The translations under genes were made by a program, and so were the position numbers. A stretch of DNA of 64,000 bases from Amaricoccus solimangrovi (GTDB lineage: Bacteria; Pseudomonadota; Alphaproteobacteria; Rhodobacterales; Rhodobacteraceae), in the NCBI RefSeq assembly GCF_006385685.1, contig NZ_VFRP01000022.1:1-64000 (forward strand). The letters run 5' to 3'. The notes beneath the pieces are model-generated. The model did not search any database and was not told the origin of the DNA. It saw only the letters and a program-made list of their open reading frames with translations. Positions 27,321 to 36,800 of this stretch are shown here, piece by piece (the first letter of the stretch is position 1; each line of letters begins with the position of its first letter).

Positions 27321-28430
27321 TCAGGCCGCGAGCCGGTCCCGGACCGCCTCGCCGAGCGCGAGCGAGGAGGTGAGCCCGGGGCTCTCGATGCCGAAGAGAT
27401 TGACCAGCCCCTCCAGCCCGTGCGTCTCCGGCCCCTCGACGCGGAAATCGGTCGCCGCCCCGCCGGGTCCGGCGAGCTTCGGCCGGATCCCGGCGTAGGT
27501 CGGGGCGAGCGCGCCCTCGGGCAGGCCGGGCCAGTAGCTCCGGATCGCCGCGGCGAAGCCCGCGCCCCGGCGCGGGTCGAGGGAATAGTCGATCGTCTCG
27601 ACCCATTCGGTATCCGGGCCGAAACGCCCCTGCCCCGCCAGGTCGAGCGTCAGATGCACGCCGAGCCCGTCGCGCTCGGGCACCGGATAGATCAGATGGC
27701 GGAACGGCACCCGGGCCGAGGCGGCGAAATAGCTGCCCTTGCAGTAATGGATCCGCCGGCGGTGCGCGGGGGCGAGCCCCTCGATCGCCGCCGCCACCTC
27801 GCCCGCGAAGAGCCCCGCGGCGTTGACGAGCCGGTCCGCGGCCAGCGTCACGGTCTCGCCCCCGCTCTCGACCGTGACCGCGAAACCGCCGCCGCCGAGC
27901 GGCCGGGCGGCGCGGAAGCGGCTGCGGAGCGCGATCGCCCCGCCCGCGTCCTCGATCTCGCCCTGGAGGCTCAGCATCAGCCCGTGGCCGTCGATGATCC
28001 CGGTCGAGGGCGAGAGGAGCCCCGTGACGCCCCGGAGCGCCGGTTCGAGCCGGGCGAGACCCGCGCGGTCGAGGGCGAGGAGATCGGCGACGCCGTTGGC
28101 CGCCGCCGCCGCCGCGATCGCGTCGAGCCGCGCGACCTGGTCCTCGCCGGTCGCGACGATGATCTTGCCGGTCCGGGCATGGGCGATCCCGCGGGCGGCG
28201 GCGTAGGCGTAGAGCATCTCGCGGCCGCGAACGCAGAATTCCGCCTTGGCCGAGCCGGCGGGATAGTAGATCCCGGCGTGGATCACCTCGGAATTGCGCG
28301 CGCTCGTATGGCAGCCGAGCCTCTCCTCGGCCTCGAGCAGGATCACCTCCCGCCCCGCGCGGGCGATCGCCCGCGCCGCCGCGAGCCCGACCACGCCGGC
28401 GCCGACGACGATGCAATCCGTCCGCTCCAT
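27321..28430 (-). CDS. FAD-dependent oxidoreductase, L-2-hydroxyglutarate oxidase (LhgO)-like
   Basis: 369 aa. The DAO-fold FAD motif CIVVGAGVVGLAAARAIARAG is followed by ERLGCHTSARNSEVIHAGIY, a strong mark of the LhgO/L2HGDH family. HYCKGSYF and YAGIRPKL near the C-terminus also fit. Family members oxidise L-2-hydroxyglutarate, but related proteins in polysaccharide loci may act on other 2-hydroxy acids. The ATG at 28430 directly precedes the FAD strand. Confidence 0.78.
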   Translation of the reverse strand: MERTDCIVVGAGVVGLAAARAIARAGREVILLEAEERLGCHTSARNSEVIHAGIYYPAGSAKAEFCVRGREMLYAYAAARGIAHARTGKIIVATGEDQVARLDAIAAAAAANGVADLLALDRAGLARLEPALRGVTGLLSPSTGIIDGHGLMLSLQGEIEDAGGAIALRSRFRAARPLGGGGFAVTVESGGETVTLAADRLVNAAGLFAGEVAAAIEGLAPAHRRRIHYCKGSYFAASARVPFRHLIYPVPERDGLGVHLTLDLAGQGRFGPDTEWVETIDYSLDPRRGAGFAAAIRSYWPGLPEGALAPTYAGIRPKLAGPGGAATDFRVEGPETHGLEGLVNLFGIESPGLTSSLALGEAVRDRLAA

Positions 28431-28640
28431 CCCTGGTTCTCCGCCCCGCCCTCCGGTCGCGCCCATCACTCCCGTGTCGCGGCGGGAAAGTCAAATCGCG
28501 CCCCGAAGCGTGTCCCGGCGCGCGGGCCGGGCGCGAAGCCTTTGTCACCCCGGAAATAATCCGTTAACCATGGCCATTGCTTCAACTTGCCTTTCCGCGC
28601 CGGGGGGCTGACAGGACGTGCGAGACAGGTTCCGAGGTCG

Positions 28641-30758
28641 ATGAGTTCTCCGCCCCCAGATCTTCCCCGCGCTCCCCGGCTCATGCCCCCGGAGACGCCT
28701 CCGGCGCGGGTCCCGCTCGGCCGCAAGATCCGCCACCGGATCTGGGTGACCTTCGCCGAGGCGATGGCCGACGCGGCCGAGGGGATGCGCCGCGCACCTG
28801 GCCGGTTCGCGACCCAGGGGCTGAGGGGGATGAACCGGGTCTGCGCCGCCGACCCCGGCCGGCTGCTCGGTCCGGTCGCCGGCACCCGGCGCCTGGCGCC
28901 GCGAAGCGCCTTCCTCGCCCAGGCCGAGGCGATCCTGACGGCGCGCGGCCGGGGCTGGGAGGCGGCGGCGGCGCTCTTCGCGCGCGAGGCCGCGCGCGCG
29001 CGGCCGGGGGCCGCGGCCGAGCTCCTGCGCCTGCGCCCCTTCCCGCCGATCTGGCCCGCCCTGCCCGCGGCGACGCGGCCGAGCTTCCTTGATCCGGAGG
29101 AGGCGCGGAGGATCGTCGTCTATACCACCGCCTTCGACGGGGAGGAGGCGCCCGCGCCGCTGTTCCACGAGCCCCCGGGCATCCGCTTCCTGCTCCTGAC
29201 CGGGCGCGCCGGGCTCTCGGTCCCGGGCTGGGAGACGCATCTCCTCTCCCCGCCCGCGCCGCCGGACCAGGCCGGCGCCTGGGCCCGCGTCCATGCCGAG
29301 GCGGCGCTCGCGGAGATCGCGCCGGAGGCGGAGGCCTCGCTCTGCCTGCGCCCGGACCGCGCGCTCATCGGCAATCTCCACACGATGATCGCGCGCTGGT
29401 TCCTGCCGGCGGATTTCGTGCTGTGGCGGCACAGCGGCGGGGTGGACTGGCACGATCTCGCCGAGCGCGTCCTCGTCCGGCGCGCCTTCGGTCGCCCCGG
29501 CGTGAACGAGGCGCGGGTGCTCGCCCAGGCGCGCGACTGCGCCGCCCGCGGCCTGCCGCGCGACCGGGGCCTGTTCGACACCGGGGTGATCTGGCGGCGC
29601 CACCGCGCGCCCGAGGTCCGGGCGGTGGCCGAGGCCTGGTGGCAGGCCTTCGCCCGCGCGCCGGGCCTCGACGAGATCAGCCTCTACGCGGCGCTGAACG
29701 ATCCGGCCCTGCCCTGGGCGGCGGGGGAGGAGGCGCGGGTCCCGGCGGCGGAGCGCGTCCCGGCCCCCGCGCGGATCCTGCCCGCGGCCCTCGGCCCCGC
29801 CTCCTACAACGCCCTCGCCGCGCGGCGCTTTCCGCGCCCCCCGCTCCGGCCGCGCCCCTGCGCCCCGGCCGCCCCGGTTTCGGGCCGGCCGCTCGGCGTC
29901 GCCTTCCTCTATGCCGAGCGCTATGCGAATTCCGCCTCGACCATCCTGCGCGGCAAGCAGCTCTCCGAAATGGTCGCCGCGCGCTATCCTGATGCGATCG
30001 ACATGGCCTATACGAGCGACATCGACGCGCTCCGCGACCGGGTGGTGATCGTGACCAAGGGCGCGCTCGACACCCATTCCGCCGAGGCGCTCGAGGCCCT
30101 GCGCCGGCGCAACCGCGCGGTGATCGGCAGCTGGGACGACCGGCTGCCGAGCGCGGACAAGATCGCGGCCACCGACGCGGCCATGGGGGTGTCGAACCGC
30201 CAGACCCACGATTTCGCGCGGCTCTTCCCGGCGATCCGCGCCTATCACGTCACCCACCACGTGAATTCCGAGATCCCGTTCTCGACGCCCCCCGGGGACC
30301 GGCCGCGCACCGCCTATTTCGGCTTCCGCGCCAACACGGTCCTGTCGGAGAGCCTGCGCAACATGATCGACATGATCCCGCTCGAGACCGCCCGGGTCGA
30401 CATGAGCTGGATCGCGCTCCTGCCCCATTACAACTGCCACTGGATCGTCCGGCGCTCCAAGGCGCATGACGGCTGGAAGCCCTTCCTCAAGGGCTTCACC
30501 GCGGCGCGCGCCGGCGCGGTCGTCGTGGTCGGCCGCGACGACGAGGACGCGCTGCAGTATCTCGGCGACGACTATCCCTTCTACGTCGGGGGAACCAGGA
30601 TCCCGCAGCTCGAATACGACATGGCCCGCGTCGCCTCGGCCTTCGGAGGCCCCGACTGGGCGCTCGCGCGCGACATCATGGCCCAGGTCGCCGACCGCTC
30701 CTCCGACGCGCAGGTCTGCGCCGAATTCCGCGCCATGGTCGAGGACGTGATCTCGTAG
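28641..30758 (+). CDS. Putative two-domain glycosyltransferase (DUF616-like N-terminus)
   Basis: 705 aa. After about 130 basic and helical residues, RRIVVYTTAFDGEEAPAPLF and a conserved run ending NLHTMIARWFLPADFVLWRH resemble the DUF616/TOD1-like glycosyltransferase domain. The C-terminal 270 residues (from RPLGVAFLYAERYANSASTI) look like a separate GT-B-like domain with no family I can name; it contains HVTHHVNSEIPF and ARAGAVVVVGRDDEDALQYL. The ATG at 28641 has GAGG upstream and is preferred to a start 18 codons earlier. It stands alone, facing the decayed region downstream. Confidence 0.6.
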   Translation: MSSPPPDLPRAPRLMPPETPPARVPLGRKIRHRIWVTFAEAMADAAEGMRRAPGRFATQGLRGMNRVCAADPGRLLGPVAGTRRLAPRSAFLAQAEAILTARGRGWEAAAALFAREAARARPGAAAELLRLRPFPPIWPALPAATRPSFLDPEEARRIVVYTTAFDGEEAPAPLFHEPPGIRFLLLTGRAGLSVPGWETHLLSPPAPPDQAGAWARVHAEAALAEIAPEAEASLCLRPDRALIGNLHTMIARWFLPADFVLWRHSGGVDWHDLAERVLVRRAFGRPGVNEARVLAQARDCAARGLPRDRGLFDTGVIWRRHRAPEVRAVAEAWWQAFARAPGLDEISLYAALNDPALPWAAGEEARVPAAERVPAPARILPAALGPASYNALAARRFPRPPLRPRPCAPAAPVSGRPLGVAFLYAERYANSASTILRGKQLSEMVAARYPDAIDMAYTSDIDALRDRVVIVTKGALDTHSAEALEALRRRNRAVIGSWDDRLPSADKIAATDAAMGVSNRQTHDFARLFPAIRAYHVTHHVNSEIPFSTPPGDRPRTAYFGFRANTVLSESLRNMIDMIPLETARVDMSWIALLPHYNCHWIVRRSKAHDGWKPFLKGFTAARAGAVVVVGRDDEDALQYLGDDYPFYVGGTRIPQLEYDMARVASAFGGPDWALARDIMAQVADRSSDAQVCAEFRAMVEDVIS

Positions 30759-30942
30759 CTGGACCCTTGGAATAGCCTTGCCCTCTTCTTCGACTCAGCG
30801 TGCGGCTGAACACCGAAAAGGCCGGGGTGCGGCCATGACGATCAACATGGATTTCGGTGGAGTTGCCCCGTTTAACCGGACACCTCGGCGGGTTGATGGG
30901 CGCGTCTGAGAGTTTTTTGCCTGAGACATCAAATGTCCTTCT

Positions 30943-31803
30943 CTACCCCGGCGCGGGCATACTCCTCACCTCGAAGGCGTGGTGGAAGAACTTCGGCCCG
31001 GTGATCCAGTTCTCGACGATGAAGAGCGTCTCGAGCCAGATCCAGGGCGCGCGCTCGGAGACCTCCCCGGCGATCGCGACAAGCTCGCGGGCGTGGGCGC
31101 CGTCGGCACCGCGATCCATCACATCCTTCCTGACCGAGGCCAGGGCCTTCCTGGGGTCCGCCCGGAGCCGGCGCAGCTGCCGGGCGATCTCGGCGAGGAG
31201 CCTGGCGTTGTCGAGGCGCCGCGTGCCCTTGCCCCAGCCCGAGGTCGCAAGCGCGACCAGGAAGGCGTCGCGCGCGCGTTCCGAGCCCGGCGCCATCACG
31301 AAGGCGGCCGAGGCCAGCTGAGCCGCGCCCGAGGAGGCCCAGCGGTCCGCGAGCCCGTCGAGCCTGAGCGCGCCCGGCCCGGCCGCGTCGCCGCCCTGGT
31401 GCGCGTCGATGCCTGAGACGACGGGCAGGAAGAGATAGGTCGAGCGCGCCTCGGCCAGCTCCTCGAAGAAGGCGACCATACGCGCCCCGGTCTCGGCCCG
31501 GGGCAGGTCGCGCCGGATCAGCGCCACGAGCGTGGCCATGTCGGTGTATCCGAGCCAGGCGCGCTCGCGGATCTCGCGCAGCACCGCGTGCGGGCTGAAG
31601 ATCTCTCCCGACTTGGCCCGCGCCGCCCAGGCATAGGCGAGCAGACCGAAGAGATCGCGCGGGATCTCTTAACCCGCGCCCGGGATCAGGTCGGCACCGA
31701 GCTCGAGGATCCCGAGCAGATCCTCCGCCCCGGCGGCGACGACATCCCCGCGTTGCTCGCGCCGGCGCACGCCCGCCTGATTGATCCAGCTTCCGCCACT
31801 CAT
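30943..31803 (-). pseudogene. Hypothetical gene broken by an in-frame stop
   Basis: An ATG at 31803 with GGAGAT seven bases upstream opens a frame that meets TAA at 31669-31671 after 44 codons. The same frame then continues for about 240 more codons to 30943 (ERAWLGYTDMATLVALIRRD, then WIWLETLFIVENWITGPKFF). The good ribosome site and continuous coding character on both sides suggest one gene with a nonsense mutation, or a sequencing error. No family recognised. It lies next to a transposase remnant. Confidence 0.5.
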
Positions 31804-31905
31804 CCGATATCTCCGCTCATCCCGAGCGCGAGCTCTTAGCGGTGGACCTGACGGCTGTCGAGGCGGCGCGGCGCATGACGGCGATCCCTCGCCGCGATCC
31901 GCGCC

Positions 31906-32325
31906 TCACATCTTCGCCCGGGGCCCCTGCCCGGCGCGCCGGGTCGCGGCGAGCCGCCGTGCCTCCCCCGCCGCCGCGCGCTCGGCGACGCGCAGCGCCC
32001 GGACCGCGCGCCCCACCTGGGCGAGCCCCGCGCGCGCAGCGGGCGCAAGCTTCGCCTCTTCGGGAACCCCGCCGCGCGCGAAGGCGCGCATTCCCTTGGC
32101 GCCGAACCGCGCCTCGGTCGCCGCGAGGAACCGGTCGAACTCGCCCGCGAGCTTCGCGTCCGCGCGCAACGCCGCCCACGCGTCGCATCTCACGCCTCCC
32201 AGCCAGTTCCGACGACGGGAGCGGCGGGGCGACACGACAACTACGGATCCGCGCGCGGCGGCCGCCACCGGATGCGCCACCGGTCCAAGCTCCGGTGGCG
32301 GCGGGCAAGTCGCAGAGGTGGCCAC
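31906..32325 (-). CDS. Doubtful small hypothetical protein
   Basis: A possible 139-aa product. Only the second half looks protein-like (EFDRFLAATEARFGAKGMRA). The first 45 residues are low-complexity and the start has no clear ribosome site. It is in the same direction as the broken gene 100 bases downstream and may be a fragment of the same decayed island. Confidence 0.25.
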   Translation of the reverse strand: MATSATCPPPPELGPVAHPVAAAARGSVVVVSPRRSRRRNWLGGVRCDAWAALRADAKLAGEFDRFLAATEARFGAKGMRAFARGGVPEEAKLAPAARAGLAQVGRAVRALRVAERAAAGEARRLAATRRAGQGPRAKM

Positions 32326-32462
32326 CTACTAACGCGAGCTCGAAGCTCATCGAATAGACCGGCCTGCCCGCACCTTCGTGCTCCCGGAGCCTCTGTCCCG
32401 GATGCTCGCAGCATACGCCGCCGGACAAGGAGACCAACGGCTGGAAGTGAGGCTCCGATCAT

Positions 32463-32654
32463 CTCATACCGGTTACCAAAGCGATTGAAAGTCTCAATCG
32501 GATCATCCGGAAGGCGATCAAGACCCGGGGCTCGTTTCCCGTCCGGGGATGCCGCCGAGAAGCTGATCTACCTCGCGATCCGGGGCCACGAAAAACCAGC
32601 CGGACCGTTCGAGGGTGGCTGACAGCGGTGAACCAATTCGCCCTCATGTTCTGA
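32463..32654 (+). pseudogene. C-terminal remnant of an IS256-family transposase
   Basis: Three reading frames together spell the conserved end of IS256/Mutator transposases: VTKAIESLNRIIRKAIKTRG in one frame, DAAEKLIYLAIRG after one frameshift, and RTVRGWLTAVNQFALMF then stop after a second. The upstream nine-tenths of the transposase is missing. This is an old insertion reduced to about 190 bases. Confidence 0.8.
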
Positions 32655-32926
32655 CACTCCCCTCCCCAGCCGCCGGAACCGATTTCGCCCATCCCCCGGA
32701 ACATCTCTTCGTCAAGGGAGCCGAGACGACAGTCAGGACGCGGGTCAAGGGGCCGTCGCCCCTGATCGCGCCGACGGAGGCCTCCCCTTTCCCGAATTCG
32801 AGGTGGCGCGGGGGGACGCGTTGAACTAGGGTCGCGGCCGGGTCCGGCCCGTCCCAGCCGGTTCCCTTTTTTGTACGCGTGACGAGAGCCGGCGCGGGCG
32901 CCGGTTGCGAGGGAGATGCCGCTCAG
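32655..32926 (+). other. Intergenic region upstream of a sulfotransferase gene
   Basis: About 270 bases between the transposase scar and the next gene. No coding sequence or RNA gene seen. It may include the lost insertion element's right end and the sulfotransferase promoter. Confidence 0.4.
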
Positions 32927-33760
32927 ATGACCCTGCCGAACTTTCTCATCATCGGCGCGCCGAAGGCCGGCACCACATCCCTCTACGACTACATGCGCGA
33001 GCATCCCCAGATCTTCATGTCGGATCCGAAGGAGACGCGCTTTTTCGCCTACCGCGGCCAGGGCGGCGACCGGACCCGCTGGCCGGTCCAGAGCCTCGAG
33101 GAATACGAGGCGCTCTTCGCCCCGGTCCGGGACGAGATCGCGATCGGCGAGGCGACGCCGCATTACCTCATCTATCCGCATGTCGCCGAGCGGATCCACG
33201 ACCTCCTGCCGGAGGCGCGGCTCATCGCCTCGCTGCGCAATCCGGTCGACCGCTCCTATTCGGTCTACCAGATGAACCTGCGCAACCAGGGCACCAACAC
33301 CGGCCTTCCCTATGCCGAGGCGATCCGCTCCGACCACAATCTGCGTGAGACCTACGCCGACAAGCTCGAACGCTATTTCGCGCTCTTCCCCAGGGAGCGG
33401 ATCCGGATCATCCTGCTCGAGGATCTCGAGGGCAGGCCCGAGGCGGTGATGCGCGGCCTCTTCGAGTTCCTCGGCGTCGATCCCGCCTTCCGGCCGGATC
33501 TCTCGCGGATCTCCAACCCGGGCGGCGAACCCAGGATCAAGCTCCTGCACGACCTGCTCGCCCATCCGGGCCTCAGGGATTTCGGGCGGAAGTTCCTGCC
33601 CCGGGACGCGGTCGAGAAGCTGAAGGACCTGCGCGGCCGCAACCTGAGGAAGCAGCCGATGTCGGCCGCCGACCGGAAGGCCGCGCTCGCGATCTTCCGC
33701 GAGGACATCCTCGCGACCGGGACGCTGATCGGCCGCGACCTCACGCACTGGCTGCGCTGA
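32927..33760 (+). CDS. PAPS-dependent sulfotransferase
   Basis: 277 aa, the usual size of a single-domain carbohydrate sulfotransferase. The 5'-phosphosulfate loop LIIGAPKAGTTSLYDYMREH begins at about residue 6, and the 3'-phosphate motif is ASLRNPVDRSYSVYQ. The ATG at 32927 is chosen over an upstream GTG because GAGGGAGA lies about ten bases before it and the P-loop strand follows at once. It probably adds sulfate to a sugar of the surface polysaccharide. It is followed by a strong terminator. Confidence 0.9.
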   Translation: MTLPNFLIIGAPKAGTTSLYDYMREHPQIFMSDPKETRFFAYRGQGGDRTRWPVQSLEEYEALFAPVRDEIAIGEATPHYLIYPHVAERIHDLLPEARLIASLRNPVDRSYSVYQMNLRNQGTNTGLPYAEAIRSDHNLRETYADKLERYFALFPRERIRIILLEDLEGRPEAVMRGLFEFLGVDPAFRPDLSRISNPGGEPRIKLLHDLLAHPGLRDFGRKFLPRDAVEKLKDLRGRNLRKQPMSAADRKAALAIFREDILATGTLIGRDLTHWLR

Positions 33761-33784
33761 GCGCCGGGACGATCCCGCGCCATG

Positions 33785-33824
33785 GCGAAGGCCCGCCGAC
33801 CCCTTCGGGTCCGCGGGCCTTCGC
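33785..33824 (+). terminator. Terminator between convergent genes
   Basis: GCGAAGGCCCGC at 33785-33796 is perfectly inverted at 33813-33824, with a further GACCC/GGGTC stem inside the loop. It lies 25 bases after the sulfotransferase stop and just before the end of the convergent 3.8-kb gene, so it may serve both. Confidence 0.75.
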
Positions 33825-33872
33825 ATGTCCGGGGCGGCGTGTCCGGGGATCCCCCGGAACACGCCGGTTCCG

Positions 33873-36800
33873 TCAGTAGGGCGTGTCGAGATGCCGGTTG
33901 TGATCCCAGTCCGGGTAGTTGGCGAGGATCAGGTCGTAGGTGTTGTCCGGCGTCGGCGCCGGATAGGGAGGCTTGCGCGCGAACATCCCGTTCGCCGTGC
34001 CGAGATAGAGCACGCCGGTCAGCGGATGCACCTCGAGCCCGGTCGCGAGCACGGTGATGTTGGGGAAGCCCGCCGAGATGTTGCTCCAGGTCGCGCCGGA
34101 ATCCGTGCTCATGTAGAGGCAGTTTCCGGTGCTTCCCTGGTTCGACAGGAAATACATCACGCGCGGATCGTAGCCGTCGACGACGAAGTTCTGCGCGTAG
34201 AAGGTGCCCGTCGGCCGGTCGACCGAGAGGATGTCGAAATCCGTCGTGACGAGGCCCGAGGCCTTCCCGGTGTCCCAGCGCCGGATCGTCGACTGGTCGT
34301 TCGTGGTCGCGCCCTTGGTGAAGACCACATGCGGATCCTTCGGATGGATCCGGAACACGACCCGCACGTCGACATTGGCGCGGAAACTGTAGGCGACCGT
34401 GGCGACGAGGCTCCAGCTCTCGCCCCGGTCGAGCGACTTGTAGAGCTTCTTCTTGGTCCCGGCCGAGTTCGAACTCACGCCGAGATCCATCGCATAGAGG
34501 ACCGAGGCGCCGTTCGCCGCCGTCTCAGAAACCCCGACGACGTAGCATTCCGACGGCATGTTCGCCATGACGCTCCAGGTCCTGCCCAGGTCGGAGGAGC
34601 GCTTGTTGAACTGATAGGCGTAGCTCGGATCGCCCGCGTCGTAGCCGAGGTACATCCGGGGCTTGTCCGGCGTGTCGACGGTGGTCCAGCTCCCGCCCCG
34701 GTCCCCGGAATGGCACAGGATCCCCTTGGTTCCGCTGTTCACGCAGGCGATGATGTGCTGTCCGTCGGGATGGACCGCCACGCCGTTGACCGTGCCGTGG
34801 TCATAGCCTTCCACGTCCTGGAAACCGGAGACCCGGTTCGTGACGCCACCGTCCTCGGTCAGCATCAGGTGCCGGTCGATCATCGGCAGGACGTATCGGA
34901 GCGGATCCTTCCGGTCGAAGCAATGCGGGGTCGCGTAGCTGTTGTGATGCGAGCCGCAGAAATAGGCGCTGTCCGCCGCCGACCAGGTCCGGCCGCCATC
35001 CTCGGTACCCATGAAATCGGCATGGGCGTGGCAGAGGGCGCGGAGCGGATTGGACGGGTCCGGCATGATCCAGGGCTCGTTGCCGCCGACGAGCGCCTTG
35101 CCGCTCAACCCCGGGAAATTCGCCTGGGTGACCGGCTGGAACCAGCTCTTGCCGCCGTCGTTCGAGATCCGGGGCGCCGGGCCGCTGTTCGCCCCCTGGG
35201 CATAGGCGTAGAGATAGTCCGGATAGCCCTCGTTCACCGCGCAATGGGTGATGTCGGACCAGGCATAGAGCGACGACCAGGCGCCGCCGCCGTTCACCGA
35301 CTTGTAGACGCCCTTGCCCACCACCGCGACGATCATCACCGCGCCGTCGGCCGAAAGGTAGAGATCGCCCCGGACCGCGCCCGCCGGCAGGCCGCCCGTC
35401 CCGCTCATCACCGCGCAGGCCGTGTCGCCTTGGTGCGCGTTCTCGATCCGGATCAGCCCCGCCGTGCCCCAGGTATAGAGCCGCGTCGGCACGGTGGGGT
35501 GCACGCGGCAGCCGTAGATGTCCTTGCCGAAGGTCGCCGGGGCGAGGTTGCCCACCTGTTGCCAGGTCGCGCCGCCATCCGCCGAGGTGATGAGCCCCGG
35601 CACGGCGGTATTGTTGCCGCTCGAGAACTGGTCGGCGCTGTCATAGACCACGTACCAGCGGATCCTGTCGGTGCCGTCCTTCGCGGTCGAGGGCGCGTAG
35701 GCGACGCGGCGCATGATCTTGCGCGGCTCGCCGGTGCCGGTCCAGACGAAGACGCGCTCCCAGGTCAGCCCGCCGTCGAGCGAGCGGTGGATGCCGCCCC
35801 CGTCCGAGATGGTCGTGTAGCGCGCGCCGCAGACCGCGATCACCTTGTTCGCATCGGTCGGATCGACCTCGAGCGAATAGACGCTCGGCGTGCCGAGGCC
35901 GCGGTTCCTGAGCGTGTACCAGGAGCGCCCCGAATCGCGCGAGACCCAGACGCCGTGCATGTCGCCCGCGGCGTAGATCCGGGCGGGCTGGGTCTTCGCC
36001 CGGGCGAAGGAGAGGCAGACCTGCTCGGTGTCGCAGGGCGCGCTTCCCGCCGCCTTCTGCGCGGCGGTGTGATAGGGCGCGAGCACGCAGGGCCCGACCT
36101 TGGGCGGGACCGTCACGGTCTTGGTGACGACGTTCGAGGGTTCGGAATAGAGCGCCCCGGCCGCCGGGATCAGCAGATCGTCGAGCGTGTAGATGATCCT
36201 CTGCGACTTCATCTGGCCGATGATGTTGTATTTCGCGGTCGCCGAATTGACCCAGAGCCAGGCCGCGACCCGGGCGTCGATCCCGTCGCGGGTGACCCAG
36301 ACATTCGCCTTGGTCGGATGTTTCACGCAGGCATGGAAGCCGTTGCCCGCGGTCATGCCCTCGGCGACGTCGGCGAGGCCGCGGAAGAAGACGCGGGTCG
36401 CGCCGAGCGCGGGGCCCGAGATCAGCCGGATGTGCCAGGTCGCGCGGTCGGGATAGTCCGGATCGTAGTCCCAGGTGACGTCCCACTCGCCCTCGGCGGG
36501 CGCGCGGGGCCGCTCCGCCTCCCCGGCCTCCACCGTGACCGCGAAGCGCGCGCTGGCCGCGCCGCCGGAATTGGTCGCGGTGACGGTCACGAAGCCCGAG
36601 AAGGCGGTCTCGGTCGGGATCGAGACGACGCCGGTCGCCGCGTCGATCAAAGCCCCGGCGCCGGAAACCGAGAAGCGGAGCCCCTGGCCCTCGAAGACGC
36701 CCGCGGCCGCGACGCTCTGAACGCCCGTTCCCCGGTCGAAGATCTCCTCGGGCAGCTCTCCCCGGAGGACCGGCGCGGCGTAGATGGCCGTGACCGGTCC

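Noticed and set aside
31817-32437. 206-residue minus-strand frame in the decayed region
   Set aside because: Arg/Gly-rich product typical of an out-of-phase shadow, overlapping a slightly better frame.
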